This document shows positions 17,043-26,357 of a DNA stretch of 64,000 bases, in pieces; position 1 is the first letter of the stretch; each line of letters opens with the position of its first letter. The DNA is taken from contig NZ_CP029194.1 in NCBI RefSeq assembly GCF_008642375.1, positions 2,480,001 through 2,544,000 of the forward strand. Reading direction: 5' to 3'. The notes beneath the pieces are model-generated. The model did not search any database. It saw nothing but the letters and a program-made list of their open reading frames with translations, and was not told the origin of the DNA. The DNA comes from Streptomyces venezuelae. GTDB lineage: Bacteria; Actinomycetota; Actinomycetes; Streptomycetales; Streptomycetaceae. The position numbers and the translations under genes are program-made.

Positions 17043-18182
17043 ATGGCGATGCCTCCTCCCGCACACCGGCCGCCCGGTCCGCGCGGGCACGGGCGCGAGA
17101 TCCACACGCTCGGCGAGTTCGACGCGGCCCTCGCCGGGCCCGGCGGCCTCGCCGGGCTCCGGGTGCAGTCCGTCGACCTGACGGACCGGACGTTCGCCCT
17201 GCTCTCCGCCTCCGCCGCGGCCGCCGTCTTCCTCGGCTGCGCCATGGAGCCGGAGGCCGCCGCCAAGGTGGGCGCCGACGGGGCGCTCGTCTTCCCGCCC
17301 GTCCCCGACCTGCCGTTCGACCCGAACCGCTCGCGGCTCTACACCCCGGACGAGCTCTACGCCGGCATCGGCGAGACGGGGTACGGATCGACGCCCGACG
17401 CCCTCGCGTACGCGTGGTTCGGCCGGACCAGGGCCGACGGCGACATCTTCTCGTCGATGCTCCGCTCCCTCCACGACGACGCGGTCTCCGACGCCCTCGC
17501 CGAACTCCTCGAAGGGAAGCGGGTCGTCGGCGTGATGGGCGGGCACGCGACGGTCCGGGGCACGGAGGCGTACGCGGGCGCCGCCCGGCTCGGCAGATCG
17601 CTGGCCCGCTCCGGCCTCACGGTGGCGACCGGCGGCGGGCCGGGCGCCATGGAGGCGGCGAACCTCGGCGCCTATCTGGCCCCGTTCCCCGACGAGACCC
17701 TCCCGAAGGCCCTCGCCGTCCTGTCGGCGGCCCCCTCCTTCACCCCCTCCGTGACGGAGTGGGCCCGCGCCGCCTTCGCCGTACGCGCCCGGTGGCCGCA
17801 CGGCGGCGACTCGCTGGGCATCCCCACCTGGTTCTACGGCCACGAGCCGCCGAACGCCTTCGCCGGGCACCTCGCCAAGTACTTCGCGAACGCGCTCCGC
17901 GAGGACGGCCTGCTCGCCCGCTCCACGGCGGGCATCGTCTTCCTGCCGGGCGCGGCCGGCACGGTCCAGGAGATCTTCGCGAACGCCACCCCGAACTACT
18001 ACGGCTCGCTGGGCGCCCCCACGCCGATGGTCCTGGTCGACCGCGCCCACTGGACCGCGCGCCTCCCGGCCTGGCCCCTCCTGGAGGCCCTGGCCGCCGA
18101 CCGCCCGATGGCGTCGCGCGTCGCCCTGGTCGACTCGGTCGACGAGGCCCCGGAGGCGCTGGAGCGGCTGGCGAAGGCGTAG
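17043..18182 (+). CDS. LOG-like Rossmann-fold protein with N-terminal extension
   Basis: Protein of 379 residues. The central part carries the two LOG-family blocks: ATGGGPGAMEAANLGA and FLPGAAGTVQEIFANA (the PGGxGTxxE motif, here PGAAGTVQE). Classical LOG proteins are about 190 residues and release cytokinin-like bases from nucleoside monophosphates. Here about 160 extra residues precede the core, and the second Gly of the PGG motif is Ala. Activity on nucleotides is therefore plausible and unproven. It is flanked by unrelated membrane proteins and ends in a hairpin terminator overlapping its stop. Confidence 0.78.
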   Translation: MAMPPPAHRPPGPRGHGREIHTLGEFDAALAGPGGLAGLRVQSVDLTDRTFALLSASAAAAVFLGCAMEPEAAAKVGADGALVFPPVPDLPFDPNRSRLYTPDELYAGIGETGYGSTPDALAYAWFGRTRADGDIFSSMLRSLHDDAVSDALAELLEGKRVVGVMGGHATVRGTEAYAGAARLGRSLARSGLTVATGGGPGAMEAANLGAYLAPFPDETLPKALAVLSAAPSFTPSVTEWARAAFAVRARWPHGGDSLGIPTWFYGHEPPNAFAGHLAKYFANALREDGLLARSTAGIVFLPGAAGTVQEIFANATPNYYGSLGAPTPMVLVDRAHWTARLPAWPLLEALAADRPMASRVALVDSVDEAPEALERLAKA

Positions 18183-18211
18183 TCCCGCTCCCCCGCACGG
18201 CGGAGCGGGAC
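18182..18211 (+). terminator. Terminator hairpin
   Basis: Perfect 10-bp stem gtcccgctcc (18182-18191) and ggagcgggac (18202-18211) with a 10-base loop. It begins at the last base of the LOG-like gene's stop codon. Confidence 0.7.
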
Positions 18212-18261
18212 CCGACCACGTGCTGACGCCCCCAGGGCCCTCCCGCCGGGAGGCTCGGAAC

Positions 18262-19245
18262 ATGACGCCGAAGAGACTCCTGGCCGACTGGCCGTCCTGG
18301 GCGGTCGCCGCCGCGTTCGCCTGGTCGCTGCTGTACGCGGCGGGCGCGACCCTCGCCGCCCTCACCGGGCCCGCGTTCGGGTACGCGGTCCTGGGCAAGG
18401 GAACCGGCACGGGCGCCGAGACGGCCGCGGCGGTGCTGTACGGGGCTTCCGCCGTCCTCGGGTACGCCCTGTTGCGCCGCCCGATGGCCCGGTGGCCGTC
18501 CAGAGCCGCCTGGGCGGTCGTCGCGCTCTGTCTGACCTCGGGTTTCGCCGCCCTGCTCAGCCCCCTCCACCTCTTGTCCTTCCTGTCCCGCAACCAGTCG
18601 CCGGTCGACTGGGCGGCTCTCACCAACCAGTTCCTCGCCGTCCTCGGCGCCGTGCTGTGGGGGTGTGCGGCCCTCGCGCACCGGCGCCGGGCCCTCGGCA
18701 CCTGCCCGCACTGCGGCGGACACGGCCGCACCGGCGACCCGCGCCGCACCGCCGTGGCGGCGGACTCCACGCGGGCCGGGCTCGTCGCCGTCGCCGCCCT
18801 CGTCCCGTACACCGCGTTGAAGACGGCCTGGGCGCTGGGCCTCACCGTCGGGTACACCGGCATCGGCCGCCCGGGCGTCGACCCGGAGTACACCAGCGAC
18901 CTGGGCATCTGGCTGTACGACCACGGGGTCGACTTCACCGCGGTCCTGGCCGTCGTCGGCATGGCCCTCGCCCTCGCGCTGACCCGTCCCTGGGGCCGGC
19001 GCCTGCCCCGCCCGCCGCTGCTCGCGCTCGGCTGGGCGGGGGCCGGCGCGCTCGCACCGTTCGGCGCGCTCCTCGCCGCGGTGGGCGTGCTGGCCTGGAC
19101 GGGACTGACCGGCTCCGGCCTCGACGACCACGCCCCGTGGGTGGTCGCCGTCGCCTACGGCGGCTTCTCCTGCTACGGCCTCGCCCTGGCCCGCGCCACC
19201 CGCTCCTATCAGCGCGCGACCCGCAGAACGTGCGCCGCCTGCTGA
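18262..19245 (+). CDS. Polytopic membrane protein, function unknown
   Basis: Protein of 327 residues with about eight hydrophobic segments. The ATG at 18262 has a good ribosome-binding site (cgggaggc, 8 bases upstream); an upstream in-frame start lacks one. Between helices three and four there is a CPHCGGHG zinc-ribbon-like pair of cysteines, and CAAC ends the protein. I do not recognise a named family. Its stop is 18 bases from the convergent thiamine-transporter ATPase gene. Confidence 0.78.
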   Translation: MTPKRLLADWPSWAVAAAFAWSLLYAAGATLAALTGPAFGYAVLGKGTGTGAETAAAVLYGASAVLGYALLRRPMARWPSRAAWAVVALCLTSGFAALLSPLHLLSFLSRNQSPVDWAALTNQFLAVLGAVLWGCAALAHRRRALGTCPHCGGHGRTGDPRRTAVAADSTRAGLVAVAALVPYTALKTAWALGLTVGYTGIGRPGVDPEYTSDLGIWLYDHGVDFTAVLAVVGMALALALTRPWGRRLPRPPLLALGWAGAGALAPFGALLAAVGVLAWTGLTGSGLDDHAPWVVAVAYGGFSCYGLALARATRSYQRATRRTCAAC

Positions 19246-19263
19246 GCCCCGTCCCCGTCCGGG

Positions 19264-20280
19264 TCAGTCGCCCAGCACCACGACGTCCTCCATCGCGAAC
19301 CCCACGTCCACCCCGGCCCCCTCCGCCGGCGCCCCGCTCAGCGGGAACTCCGCCTCCAGCGGCGGCCCGTCCACAGGCCGGAGTCGTACGACGACGCGGT
19401 CGCCCCGGAAGGTCCGGGACTCGACGGTCCACGCATCCGACTCCCCCGGGAGGAGCCGCACCCCGCCCGGCCGGACGAGCAGCCGCCGCTCACCCTGCGG
19501 CGAGCCCTCGGGCACCGGGATCCGGCCCCACACGGTCTCCGCGACCGTCCCGCTCACCCGCGCCGCCACCACGTTGTCGAAGCCGAGGAAGCGGGCCACG
19601 AACTCCGAGGCCGGCCGTGACCACACCTCGACGGGTACACCCGACTGGGCGATCCGCCCGTCCCGCATCACCACGACCCGGTCGGCGAGCGCGAAGGCCT
19701 CGCCCTGGTCGTGGGTGACGGCGAGGACCGTCGTCCCGAGCCGCCCGAACAGCTCCCGCAGCTCCACGACGAGTCGCTCCCGCAGCCCCCGGTCGAGCTG
19801 CCCGAGCGGCTCGTCCAGCATGAGGAGCCGGGGCCGCGGCGCCAGCGCCCGCGCCAGCGCCACCCGCTGCTGCTCGCCGCCGGAGAGCGCCGCGACGGAG
19901 CGCCGCTCGGCCCCGGGCAGCCCGACGAGTTCGAGCAGTTCCCGTACCCGCTCCGCCTGCTCGGCCTTCCCGGCCCCGCGCATCCGCGGCCCGAAGGCGA
20001 TGTTCCCGCCGACGTCCCGCTGCGGGAACAGCTGGTGGTCCTGGAACATCAGGCCGACGCCCCGCCGGTGCACCGGCACGCCCGCCTGGTCGGCGCCGGC
20101 CAGCAGCACCCGGCCGCCGTCCAGCGCCTGGAGCCCCGCGACGACCCGGAGGAGCGTGGACTTGCCGCTGCCGCTGGGGCCGAGCACACACACGATCTCG
20201 TGCTCGGCGACCTCCAGGTCCACGGCGTCGAGCGCGGCCCGCTCCCCGAACCGTACGGTCGCGTCCTCGATCGAAAGCAT
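19264..20280 (-). CDS. thiQ: Thiamine ABC transporter ATP-binding protein
   Basis: Protein of 338 residues. Walker A GPSGSGKST, Q-loop MFQDHQLFPQ, signature LSGGEQQRVALARA, Walker B LLMLDEPLGQLD and switch His AVTHDQ are all canonical. About 100 residues after the nucleotide-binding domain form a TOBE-like regulatory domain, which makes it longer than E. coli ThiQ and closer to the iron/polyamine CUT class. It shares one base with the permease gene upstream (TGATG). Membership in a thiamine system follows from the binding protein and the TPP riboswitch that lead this three-gene operon. Confidence 0.88.
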   Translation of the reverse strand: MLSIEDATVRFGERAALDAVDLEVAEHEIVCVLGPSGSGKSTLLRVVAGLQALDGGRVLLAGADQAGVPVHRRGVGLMFQDHQLFPQRDVGGNIAFGPRMRGAGKAEQAERVRELLELVGLPGAERRSVAALSGGEQQRVALARALAPRPRLLMLDEPLGQLDRGLRERLVVELRELFGRLGTTVLAVTHDQGEAFALADRVVVMRDGRIAQSGVPVEVWSRPASEFVARFLGFDNVVAARVSGTVAETVWGRIPVPEGSPQGERRLLVRPGGVRLLPGESDAWTVESRTFRGDRVVVRLRPVDGPPLEAEFPLSGAPAEGAGVDVGFAMEDVVVLGD

Positions 20281-21977
20281 CAGAACTCCCCGGAGGTCCG
20301 CTCGGTGCGCAGCCGTTCCAGCAGGAGCAGGGACACCGCGCACACCACCATCAGAATCGTCGAGAGGGCCATCGCCTGGCCGTAGTTGAGCTCCCCCGGC
20401 CGCCCGAGCAGCCGGGCCACCGCCACCGGCAGCGTCGGACTGTCGGGCCGCGCGATGAAGACGGTCGCGCCGAACTCGCCGAGCGAGACGGCGAAGGCGA
20501 ACCCGGCGGCGATGAGGAGCGCCCGCCGCACCAGCGGCAGGTCCACCTCCCGCCAGGCCCGCCACGGCGAGGCACCGAGCACGGCCGCGGCCTCCCGCAG
20601 CCGCTCGTCCACGGCCCGCAGCACCGGCAGCATCGTCCGTACGACGAAGGGGACGCCGACCAGGGCCTGCGCGAGCGGTACGAGGATCCAGCTGGCCCGC
20701 AGGTCGAAGGGCGGCTCGTCGAGCGTGATGAGGAACCCGAAGCCGACGGTGACCGCCGACACCCCGAGCGGCAGCATGAGCAGCGCGTCGAAACCCCGTA
20801 CGACCCTTCCGGCGCGCCGGGTGAGCGCCGCCGCCGCGAGTCCGCCGATCAGCACCGCGATGCCGGTGGCGGCCACCGCGTACCGCAGCGAGTTCCCGAT
20901 CGCCTCCAGCGGCGGCACCAGGAAGGTGCCGGACTCGTCGAGCGAGCCGAGCGCCCGGTAGTAGCCGAGGCCGTAGCCCTGGGGCCCGGCGAAGGAGCGC
21001 TCCACGAGCACACCGAGCGGCAGCAGGATCAGCAGCGCCACCGAGACGAGGACGCCCGTGAGCAGCGCCCACTGCCCGATCCCGCGCGGCCGGCGCGCGG
21101 TCCGCTCCGGCGGTACGAGCCGCAGCGCGGTCTCCCGCCGCCGCACCGTCCGGGCGTGCACGGCGAGGATCGCCCCGACCGCCGCGAACTGGACGAGGGT
21201 GAGGACAGCCGCAGTCCGCAGGTCGAGGAGCCGGGCGGTCTGCCGGTAGATCTCGGCCTCCAGGGTGGAGTACGCGTCCCCGCCGAGGATCTGTACGACG
21301 CCGAAGGAGGTGAAGGTGAAGAGGAAGACCATCAGCGCGGCCGCGGACACGGCGGGCACGAGCGCGGGCAGGGTGACCGTCCGCCAGGCCGTCCAGCGCG
21401 AGGCGCCGAGGACCCGCGCGGCCTCCTCCTGGCGCGGGTCGAGCTGCGACCAGAGGCCGCCGACGGTCCGTACGACGACCGCGTAGTTGAAGAAGACATG
21501 CGCGAGGAGGATCGCCCACACGCTGGTGTCGAGCCGCAGCCCCCACAGCTCGTCGGTCAGCCCGCCCCGGCCGACGAGCGCCAGGAAGGCCGTGCCGACG
21601 AGGACGGTCGGCAGCACGAAGGGGACGGTGACGACGGCCCGCAGCACGTTCTTCCCGGGGAAGTCGAAGCGCGCGAAGACGTACGCGCCGGGCAGCGCCA
21701 GGAGCAGGGTGAGTCCGGTGGAGGCGAGCGCCTGCCACACCGTGAAGCCGAGCACGTCGAGGATGTCCGGCCGGGTCAGCGTCTCGCCGATCCGGCCGAA
21801 CTCCCAGGCGCCGTCGGGCCGGAGGCCACGCTCCACGATGGACGCGACGGGCCAGGCGAAGAAGACCCCGAAGAACGCGACGGGCAGGGCCATCAGCCCG
21901 AGCCGCGCCGCGCTCCCCTTGAGGTCGCGACGGCCGCGCCCTACTTCAGGACGAGCGACGACCACTGCTGGATCCAC
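20280..21977 (-). CDS. thiP: Thiamine ABC transporter permease (fused two-domain)
   Basis: Protein of 565 residues with about twelve membrane helices, built as two permease halves in one chain, as in ThiP and FbpB. The EAA-like loops are visible in each half: EEAARVLGASRWTAWRTVTLP in the first and EAAAVLGASPWRAWREVDLP in the second. The first codons overlap the end of the binding-protein gene by 37 bases; a GTG seven codons in would shorten the overlap. It forms the membrane channel between the binding protein and ThiQ. Confidence 0.9.
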   Translation of the reverse strand: MDPAVVVARPEVGRGRRDLKGSAARLGLMALPVAFFGVFFAWPVASIVERGLRPDGAWEFGRIGETLTRPDILDVLGFTVWQALASTGLTLLLALPGAYVFARFDFPGKNVLRAVVTVPFVLPTVLVGTAFLALVGRGGLTDELWGLRLDTSVWAILLAHVFFNYAVVVRTVGGLWSQLDPRQEEAARVLGASRWTAWRTVTLPALVPAVSAAALMVFLFTFTSFGVVQILGGDAYSTLEAEIYRQTARLLDLRTAAVLTLVQFAAVGAILAVHARTVRRRETALRLVPPERTARRPRGIGQWALLTGVLVSVALLILLPLGVLVERSFAGPQGYGLGYYRALGSLDESGTFLVPPLEAIGNSLRYAVAATGIAVLIGGLAAAALTRRAGRVVRGFDALLMLPLGVSAVTVGFGFLITLDEPPFDLRASWILVPLAQALVGVPFVVRTMLPVLRAVDERLREAAAVLGASPWRAWREVDLPLVRRALLIAAGFAFAVSLGEFGATVFIARPDSPTLPVAVARLLGRPGELNYGQAMALSTILMVVCAVSLLLLERLRTERTSGEF

Positions 21978-23053
21978 GGGTCACGCTTCTCGGCGATCTT
22001 CTCGGGCGCCATGGTCTCCGGCTTCTCGACGACCACACCGTGCTTGGTGAAGAGCTCCGGCAGCGCCGCGTCCTTCGCCACCGGGTTGACGAACATCTGG
22101 AGCGGCATGTCCTCCTGGAACTTCTTCGAGATCAGGAAGTCGATCAGCGCCTTCCCGCCCTCGGGGTTCTTCGCCCCGTTCAGCAGGCCCGCGAACTCGA
22201 TCTGCCGGAAGCAGGTGCCGGTGGAGACCCCGGTGGGAGCCACCTTCGGCTGCGGCTCGCCGTACAGCACCTCGACCGGCGGGCTGGAGGCGTAGGAGAC
22301 GACGAGCGGCCGGTCGCCCTTGGCCTGCTTGCCGCCGGCCGAGCCGGAGAACTCCTGGTTGTAGGCGAGCTCCCAGCTGTCGACGGTCTTCACGCCGTTG
22401 GCCTTGAGCTTCGTCCAGTAGTCCTGCCAGCCCTCGTCGCCGTACTTCGCGGCCGTGCCGAGCAGGAAGCCGAGCCCCGGGGACGACCGCTCGGGGTTCT
22501 CGACCACGAGCAGGTCCTTGTACGCGGGCTCCGCCAGGTCGTCGAAGGTCACCGGCGGCGCAAGCTTCTTGTCCGCGAAGTACTTCTTGTCGTAGTTGAC
22601 GCAGATGTCACCGGTGTCGATCGGCGTGACCCGGTTCTCCTTGTCGAGGCGGTACGTGGCCGGGACCCGGTCGACGCCCTTCGCCTCGTACGGGACGAAG
22701 ATCCCGTTGTCGAGGGCGCGGGAGAGCAGGGTGTTGTCGACGCCGAAGAAGACGTCGCCCTGCGGGGAGCCCTTGGTCAGGATCTCCTTGTTGACGGCCT
22801 CGCCCGCGTCGCCGGCCTTCAGGACCTTGACCTTGAAGCCGGTCTCCTTCGTGAAGTCCGCGAGCACCTCCTTGGAGGCGTTGAAGGAGTCGTGACTCAC
22901 GAGGGTCACGGTCTTCGGCGCGGGGGCGCCGGTCTTGCCCGCGGCGTCGCGAACGTCCTCCGTGCCGCACGCGGCGAGGGTGGTGACGCCGAGCGCCGCG
23001 ACGAGCGCGGCGGCGGCCATTCTCTTCGTGCTCGACGAGATGGTGGTGCTCAC
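21941..23053 (-). CDS. thiB: Thiamine-binding lipoprotein of ABC transporter
   Basis: Protein of 370 residues. It has a lipoprotein signal (KRMAAAALVAALGV then LAAC). The mature sequence has TbpA hallmarks: VTLVSHDSF, GDVFFGVDNTLLSRAL, PIDTGDICVNYDKKYF, and SYASSPPVEVLY. These match thiamine, thiamine-phosphate and thiamine-diphosphate binding proteins. It is the first gene of the operon and is preceded by a TPP riboswitch and a long hairpin, so it should be off when thiamine diphosphate is plentiful. A gaggaat ribosome-binding site precedes the ATG. Confidence 0.92.
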   Translation of the reverse strand: MSTTISSSTKRMAAAALVAALGVTTLAACGTEDVRDAAGKTGAPAPKTVTLVSHDSFNASKEVLADFTKETGFKVKVLKAGDAGEAVNKEILTKGSPQGDVFFGVDNTLLSRALDNGIFVPYEAKGVDRVPATYRLDKENRVTPIDTGDICVNYDKKYFADKKLAPPVTFDDLAEPAYKDLLVVENPERSSPGLGFLLGTAAKYGDEGWQDYWTKLKANGVKTVDSWELAYNQEFSGSAGGKQAKGDRPLVVSYASSPPVEVLYGEPQPKVAPTGVSTGTCFRQIEFAGLLNGAKNPEGGKALIDFLISKKFQEDMPLQMFVNPVAKDAALPELFTKHGVVVEKPETMAPEKIAEKRDPWIQQWSSLVLK

Positions 23054-23090
23054 TGAGATTCCTCCTGGGTGTGACCAGGAAGAGACGCGG

Positions 23091-23128
23091 CCCTGCCCGC
23101 GTCCGGCGGAGACCGGACGCGGGCAGGG
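23091..23128 (-). terminator. Riboswitch expression-platform hairpin (putative terminator)
   Basis: Perfect 16-bp GC-rich stem, ccctgcccgcgtccgg (23091-23106) and its complement (23113-23128), 6-base loop. It lies between the TPP aptamer and the thiB start. No T-tract follows, so it may act as a Streptomyces-type terminator. An antiterminator pairing with the aptamer was not found by eye. Confidence 0.7.
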
Positions 23129-23144
23129 CGCAACAGCTTGAGTT

Positions 23145-23246
23145 AACGACCGAACTTCCTACCCAGAATGACCTGGGCAAGGTTCAGAGGGTCTGCGGTC
23201 CTACGGTGACCGCACTCTCAGCGCTGTGGCGCTCCCCTGTCGGAAT
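23145..23246 (-). promoter_or_regulatory. TPP (thi-box) riboswitch
   Basis: Read on the minus strand, the leader contains the thi-box order: caggggagcgcc, then gctgagagtgcgg, then ggaccgcagacccTCTGAACCT, then cccaggtcattctggg and taggaagttcgg. The CUGAGA pyrimidine-sensor element and the GAACCU element are both intact. The P3-like helix gtgcggtc/gaccgca is clear. It controls the thiamine transporter operon. Boundaries are approximate. Confidence 0.93.
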
Positions 23247-23277
23247 ATGGAGATGTGTTCGACCTCAGAGTACAAGG

Positions 23278-24390
23278 TCAGCGCTCGGAGGCCGCCAGCT
23301 GTCCACAGGCACCGTCGATCTCCTGGCCCCGGGTGTCCCGGACGGTCACCGGAACGCCGTGGCGGGCGATGGCCTCGACGAAGGCCTTCTCGTCCTCCGG
23401 ACGGGACGCCGTCCACTTCGAACCGGGGGTCGGGTTCAGCGGGATCAGGTTGACGTGCACCCGCTTGTTCTTGAGCAGCCGGCCGAGGAGGTCGCCTCGC
23501 CACGCCTGGTCGTTGATGTCGCGGATGAGCGCGTACTCGATGGAGACCCGGCGGCCCGACTTCTCCGCGTACTCCCAGGCGGCGTCGAGGACCTCGCGCA
23601 CCTTCCAGCGGGTGTTCACCGGCACGAGGGTGTCGCGCAGCTCGTCGTCGGGGGCGTGCAGCGAGACCGCGAGGCGGCACTTGAAGCCCTCGTCGGCGAA
23701 GCGCTGCATGGCCGGCACGAGACCGACCGTGGAGACGGTGATCCCGCGCTGCGAGAGCCCCAGACCGTCGGGCTCGGGATCGGTGAGGCGGCGGATCGCG
23801 CCGACGACCCGCTTGTAGTTGGCGAGCGGCTCGCCCATGCCCATGAAGACGATGTTCGAGAGACGCGCCGGTCCCCCGGGCACCTCCCCGTCCCGCAGGG
23901 AGCGCATGCCGTCCACGATCTGGTGCACGATCTCGGCGGTCGACAGGTTCCGGTCGAGCCCGGCCTGCCCGGTCGCGCAGAACGGGCAGTTCATCCCGCA
24001 GCCGGCCTGCGAGGAGATGCACATGGTCACCCGGTCCGGGTAGCGCATGAGCACCGACTCGACGAGCGTGCCGTCGTGCAGCCGCCACAGGGTCTTACGG
24101 GTGGTGTCGTCGTCGCACGAGATGTGCCGGACGACGGACATCAGGTCGGGGAGCAGCTCGCCGGCCAGCTTCTCCCGCGAGGCCGCCGGGATGTCGGTCC
24201 ACTGCGCCGGGTCGTGCGCGTACCGCGCGAAGTAGTGCTGGGACAGCTGCTTGGCGCGGAACGGCTTCTCGCCGATCGCGGCGACGGCTTCCTTGCGCTC
24301 GGCGGGCGACAGGTCTGCCAGGTGGCGCGGCGGCTTCTTGGCTCCCTTGGGGGCGATGAAAGTCAGTTCTCCGGGCACGGGACGGGCCAC
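23278..24390 (-). CDS. rlmN: 23S rRNA (adenine2503-C2)-methyltransferase
   Basis: Radical-SAM enzyme of 370 residues that methylates A2503 of 23S rRNA (and A37 of some tRNAs). The 4Fe-4S cysteines are C131, C135 and C138 in CGMNCPFC. The second catalytic Cys is near the C-terminus in DGACGQL (C362). The blocks [19 protein letters not shown]-like STVGLVPAM and LAVSLHAP are typical. The start is a GTG with a GAGGAG site upstream. It follows cdsA on the same strand after a 209-base gap. Confidence 0.96.
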   Translation of the reverse strand: MARPVPGELTFIAPKGAKKPPRHLADLSPAERKEAVAAIGEKPFRAKQLSQHYFARYAHDPAQWTDIPAASREKLAGELLPDLMSVVRHISCDDDTTRKTLWRLHDGTLVESVLMRYPDRVTMCISSQAGCGMNCPFCATGQAGLDRNLSTAEIVHQIVDGMRSLRDGEVPGGPARLSNIVFMGMGEPLANYKRVVGAIRRLTDPEPDGLGLSQRGITVSTVGLVPAMQRFADEGFKCRLAVSLHAPDDELRDTLVPVNTRWKVREVLDAAWEYAEKSGRRVSIEYALIRDINDQAWRGDLLGRLLKNKRVHVNLIPLNPTPGSKWTASRPEDEKAFVEAIARHGVPVTVRDTRGQEIDGACGQLAASER

Positions 24391-24510
24391 GATCGGGTGT
24401 CTCCTCAGACGGCACGAGGTCCGGACAGCCCCGCGTCGGCGGGAAGCGCGGCATGACGATGCCGAAGCCAGGAGACCTCACTGGAGCGCCCTCGCGGCGG
24501 CGAGGACGAC

Positions 24511-24546
24511 GGAAGGGCCCGCGGCGCACGCGCCACGAGCCCTTCC
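24511..24546 (-). terminator. Possible terminator between cdsA and rlmN
   Basis: Outer arms ggaagggc (24511-24518) and gcccttcc (24539-24546) pair perfectly, and the interior can also fold (gcggcgc with gcgcc). It lies in the 209-base gap after cdsA. Confidence 0.5.
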
Positions 24547-24599
24547 AGAGTACCCGCTGTCCGTCAACCCGTTCCGACGGACGAAAACCGACCGGCCGG

Positions 24600-25703
24600 T
24601 CAGCTCGTACCGACGAACAACGCCAGCAGCAGCCACACCACCGGCGCCGTCGGCAGCAACGAGTCCAGCCGGTCCATGATCCCGCCGTGGCCCGGGAGCA
24701 GCGTGCCCATGTCCTTGATGCCGAGATCGCGCTTGATCATCGACTCGCCGAGGTCGCCGAGCGTCGCGCTCGCCGCCACCGCGAGACCGAGGAGCAGGCC
24801 CTGCCACCAGGTCCCGTCGTCGATCATGAACTCCATGCACAGCGCGCCCGCCGCCATCGCGAAGGCCAGGGCACCGACGAGGCCCTCGCGGGTCTTGCCG
24901 GGGCTGATCCTCGGAGCCAGTTTGTGCTTGCCGAAGCGCCAGCCGACCGCGTACGCCCCGGTGTCGCTGACCACCGTCAGGATCAGGAAGGTCAGCACCC
25001 GCTGCGGGCCGTCGTCCGCGGTGAGCAGCATCGCCACGAACGTCGCCAGGAAAGGCACGTAGAACGCGGCGAAGACACCCGCCGTGACGTCCTTCAGGTA
25101 GCCCTCGGGGGGCTCCGTCATCCGCCAGACGAGTACCGCGAGCGCCGTGAGCGCCATCGCCACCCAGGCGCCCTCGGGGCCCCTGACGTAGCCGGCGACG
25201 ACCATCGCCGCACCGCCGACCGCGAGCGGCACCAGCGGAGCCTTGATGGCCTTGCGCTCCTGGAGGCGGGAGGTGAGCTCCCACAGACCGACGACCACGG
25301 CGACCGCGATCACTCCGACGAACGCCGGCTTCCAGATGAACAGCGAGGCGATGATGACGGCGCCGAGGCCGACTCCGACCCCTATGGCCGCGCCCAGGTC
25401 CCGCCCCGCGCTCTTCTTCTGCCGTGGCGCCGTCGGCGCGGGCGGCGGAGGCGGGGTGGGGCTGGACATGGGCTCCTGCGGGTGCTCGTGCGGCGTCTCG
25501 TCACGGAACAGGGGACCGCTCTGGTGAGCGGCCCCCCGGCCGTGACCGTCCTGGAATCCGCCGGCGGGAACGTCGGGCACGATGGGCATGGGCCGAGTCT
25601 GCGCCGCCTGATGCCGATCGTATGCGGGACCCGCCGGGGCAGGTCCCTGGTCGGGTCCCCGACGGCCGGTGCCGCCCGGGGCCCCCCAGGAAGAGTCGTT
25701 CAT
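24600..25703 (-). CDS. cdsA: Phosphatidate cytidylyltransferase
   Basis: Protein of 367 residues making CDP-diacylglycerol from phosphatidate and CTP in the membrane. The C-terminal signature SMIKRDLGIKDMGTLLPGHGGIMDRLDSLLP is the CdsA family stamp, seen here in pieces (IKRDLGIKDMG, LPGHGGIMDRLDS). About eight membrane helices lie between residues 105 and 365. The first 100 residues are a Pro/Gly/His-rich cytoplasmic extension absent in E. coli CdsA. Its ATG shares a base with the frr stop. Confidence 0.95.
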   Translation of the reverse strand: MNDSSWGAPGGTGRRGPDQGPAPAGPAYDRHQAAQTRPMPIVPDVPAGGFQDGHGRGAAHQSGPLFRDETPHEHPQEPMSSPTPPPPPAPTAPRQKKSAGRDLGAAIGVGVGLGAVIIASLFIWKPAFVGVIAVAVVVGLWELTSRLQERKAIKAPLVPLAVGGAAMVVAGYVRGPEGAWVAMALTALAVLVWRMTEPPEGYLKDVTAGVFAAFYVPFLATFVAMLLTADDGPQRVLTFLILTVVSDTGAYAVGWRFGKHKLAPRISPGKTREGLVGALAFAMAAGALCMEFMIDDGTWWQGLLLGLAVAASATLGDLGESMIKRDLGIKDMGTLLPGHGGIMDRLDSLLPTAPVVWLLLALFVGTS

Positions 25704-26263
25704 CAGACCTCGAGCAGCTCGGCTTCCTTGTGCTTGAGCAGCTCGTCCACCTGCGCGACGTACTTCGCGGTGGAGTCGTCGAGCTCCTTCTCGGCGCGAC
25801 GCACGTCGTCCTCGCCGGACTCCTTGTCCTTGACCAGCTTGTCGAGGGCGTCCTTGGCCTTGCGGCGCACGGCGCGGATGGAGACCTTCGAGTCCTCGGC
25901 CTTGCCGCGGGCGACCTTGATGTACTCGCGGCGGCGCTCCTCCGTCAGCTCGGGGAAGTTCACCCGGATGATGCTGCCGTCGTTGCTGGGGTTCACACCC
26001 AGGTCCGAGTCGCGGATGGCCTGCTCGATGTTGCGCAGCGCGGTCTTGTCGAACGGGGTCACCACCGCCATGCGCGGCTCCGGCACGGAGAACGACGCGA
26101 GCTGGTTGATGGGGGTGAGGGCGCCGTAGTAGTCCGCCACGATCTTGTTGAACATCGCCGGGTGCGCACGGCCGGTGCGGATCGCGGCGAAGTCCTCCTT
26201 GGCCACCACGACGGCCTTCTCCATCTTCTCCTCGGCCTCGAGGAGGATTTCTTCGATCACCAC
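25703..26263 (-). CDS. frr: Ribosome recycling factor
   Basis: Protein of 186 residues, full length for RRF. Key stretches: [45 protein letters not shown] and VRRKAKD. With EF-G it splits the post-termination ribosome. The start is a GTG giving [13 protein letters not shown]. It is in the order rpsB, tsf, pyrH, frr, cdsA, found in most bacteria. Confidence 0.97.
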   Translation of the reverse strand: MVIEEILLEAEEKMEKAVVVAKEDFAAIRTGRAHPAMFNKIVADYYGALTPINQLASFSVPEPRMAVVTPFDKTALRNIEQAIRDSDLGVNPSNDGSIIRVNFPELTEERRREYIKVARGKAEDSKVSIRAVRRKAKDALDKLVKDKESGEDDVRRAEKELDDSTAKYVAQVDELLKHKEAELLEV

Positions 26264-26357
26264 ATGCTCCTGCGTGTCGTCGCTTTGTGTCCTGCACGGT
26301 GGGTACGACCGGCAGGGCTCTGTCCATCCCCTTGCGGGGCGGTTCCCGGTTCGGCTG

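Noticed and set aside
15813..18962. Open frame of about 1049 codons on the minus strand
   Set aside because: It is an antisense shadow of the real plus-strand genes at 15798-19245. The composition is Arg/Gly/Pro/Ala-rich with no domain pattern.
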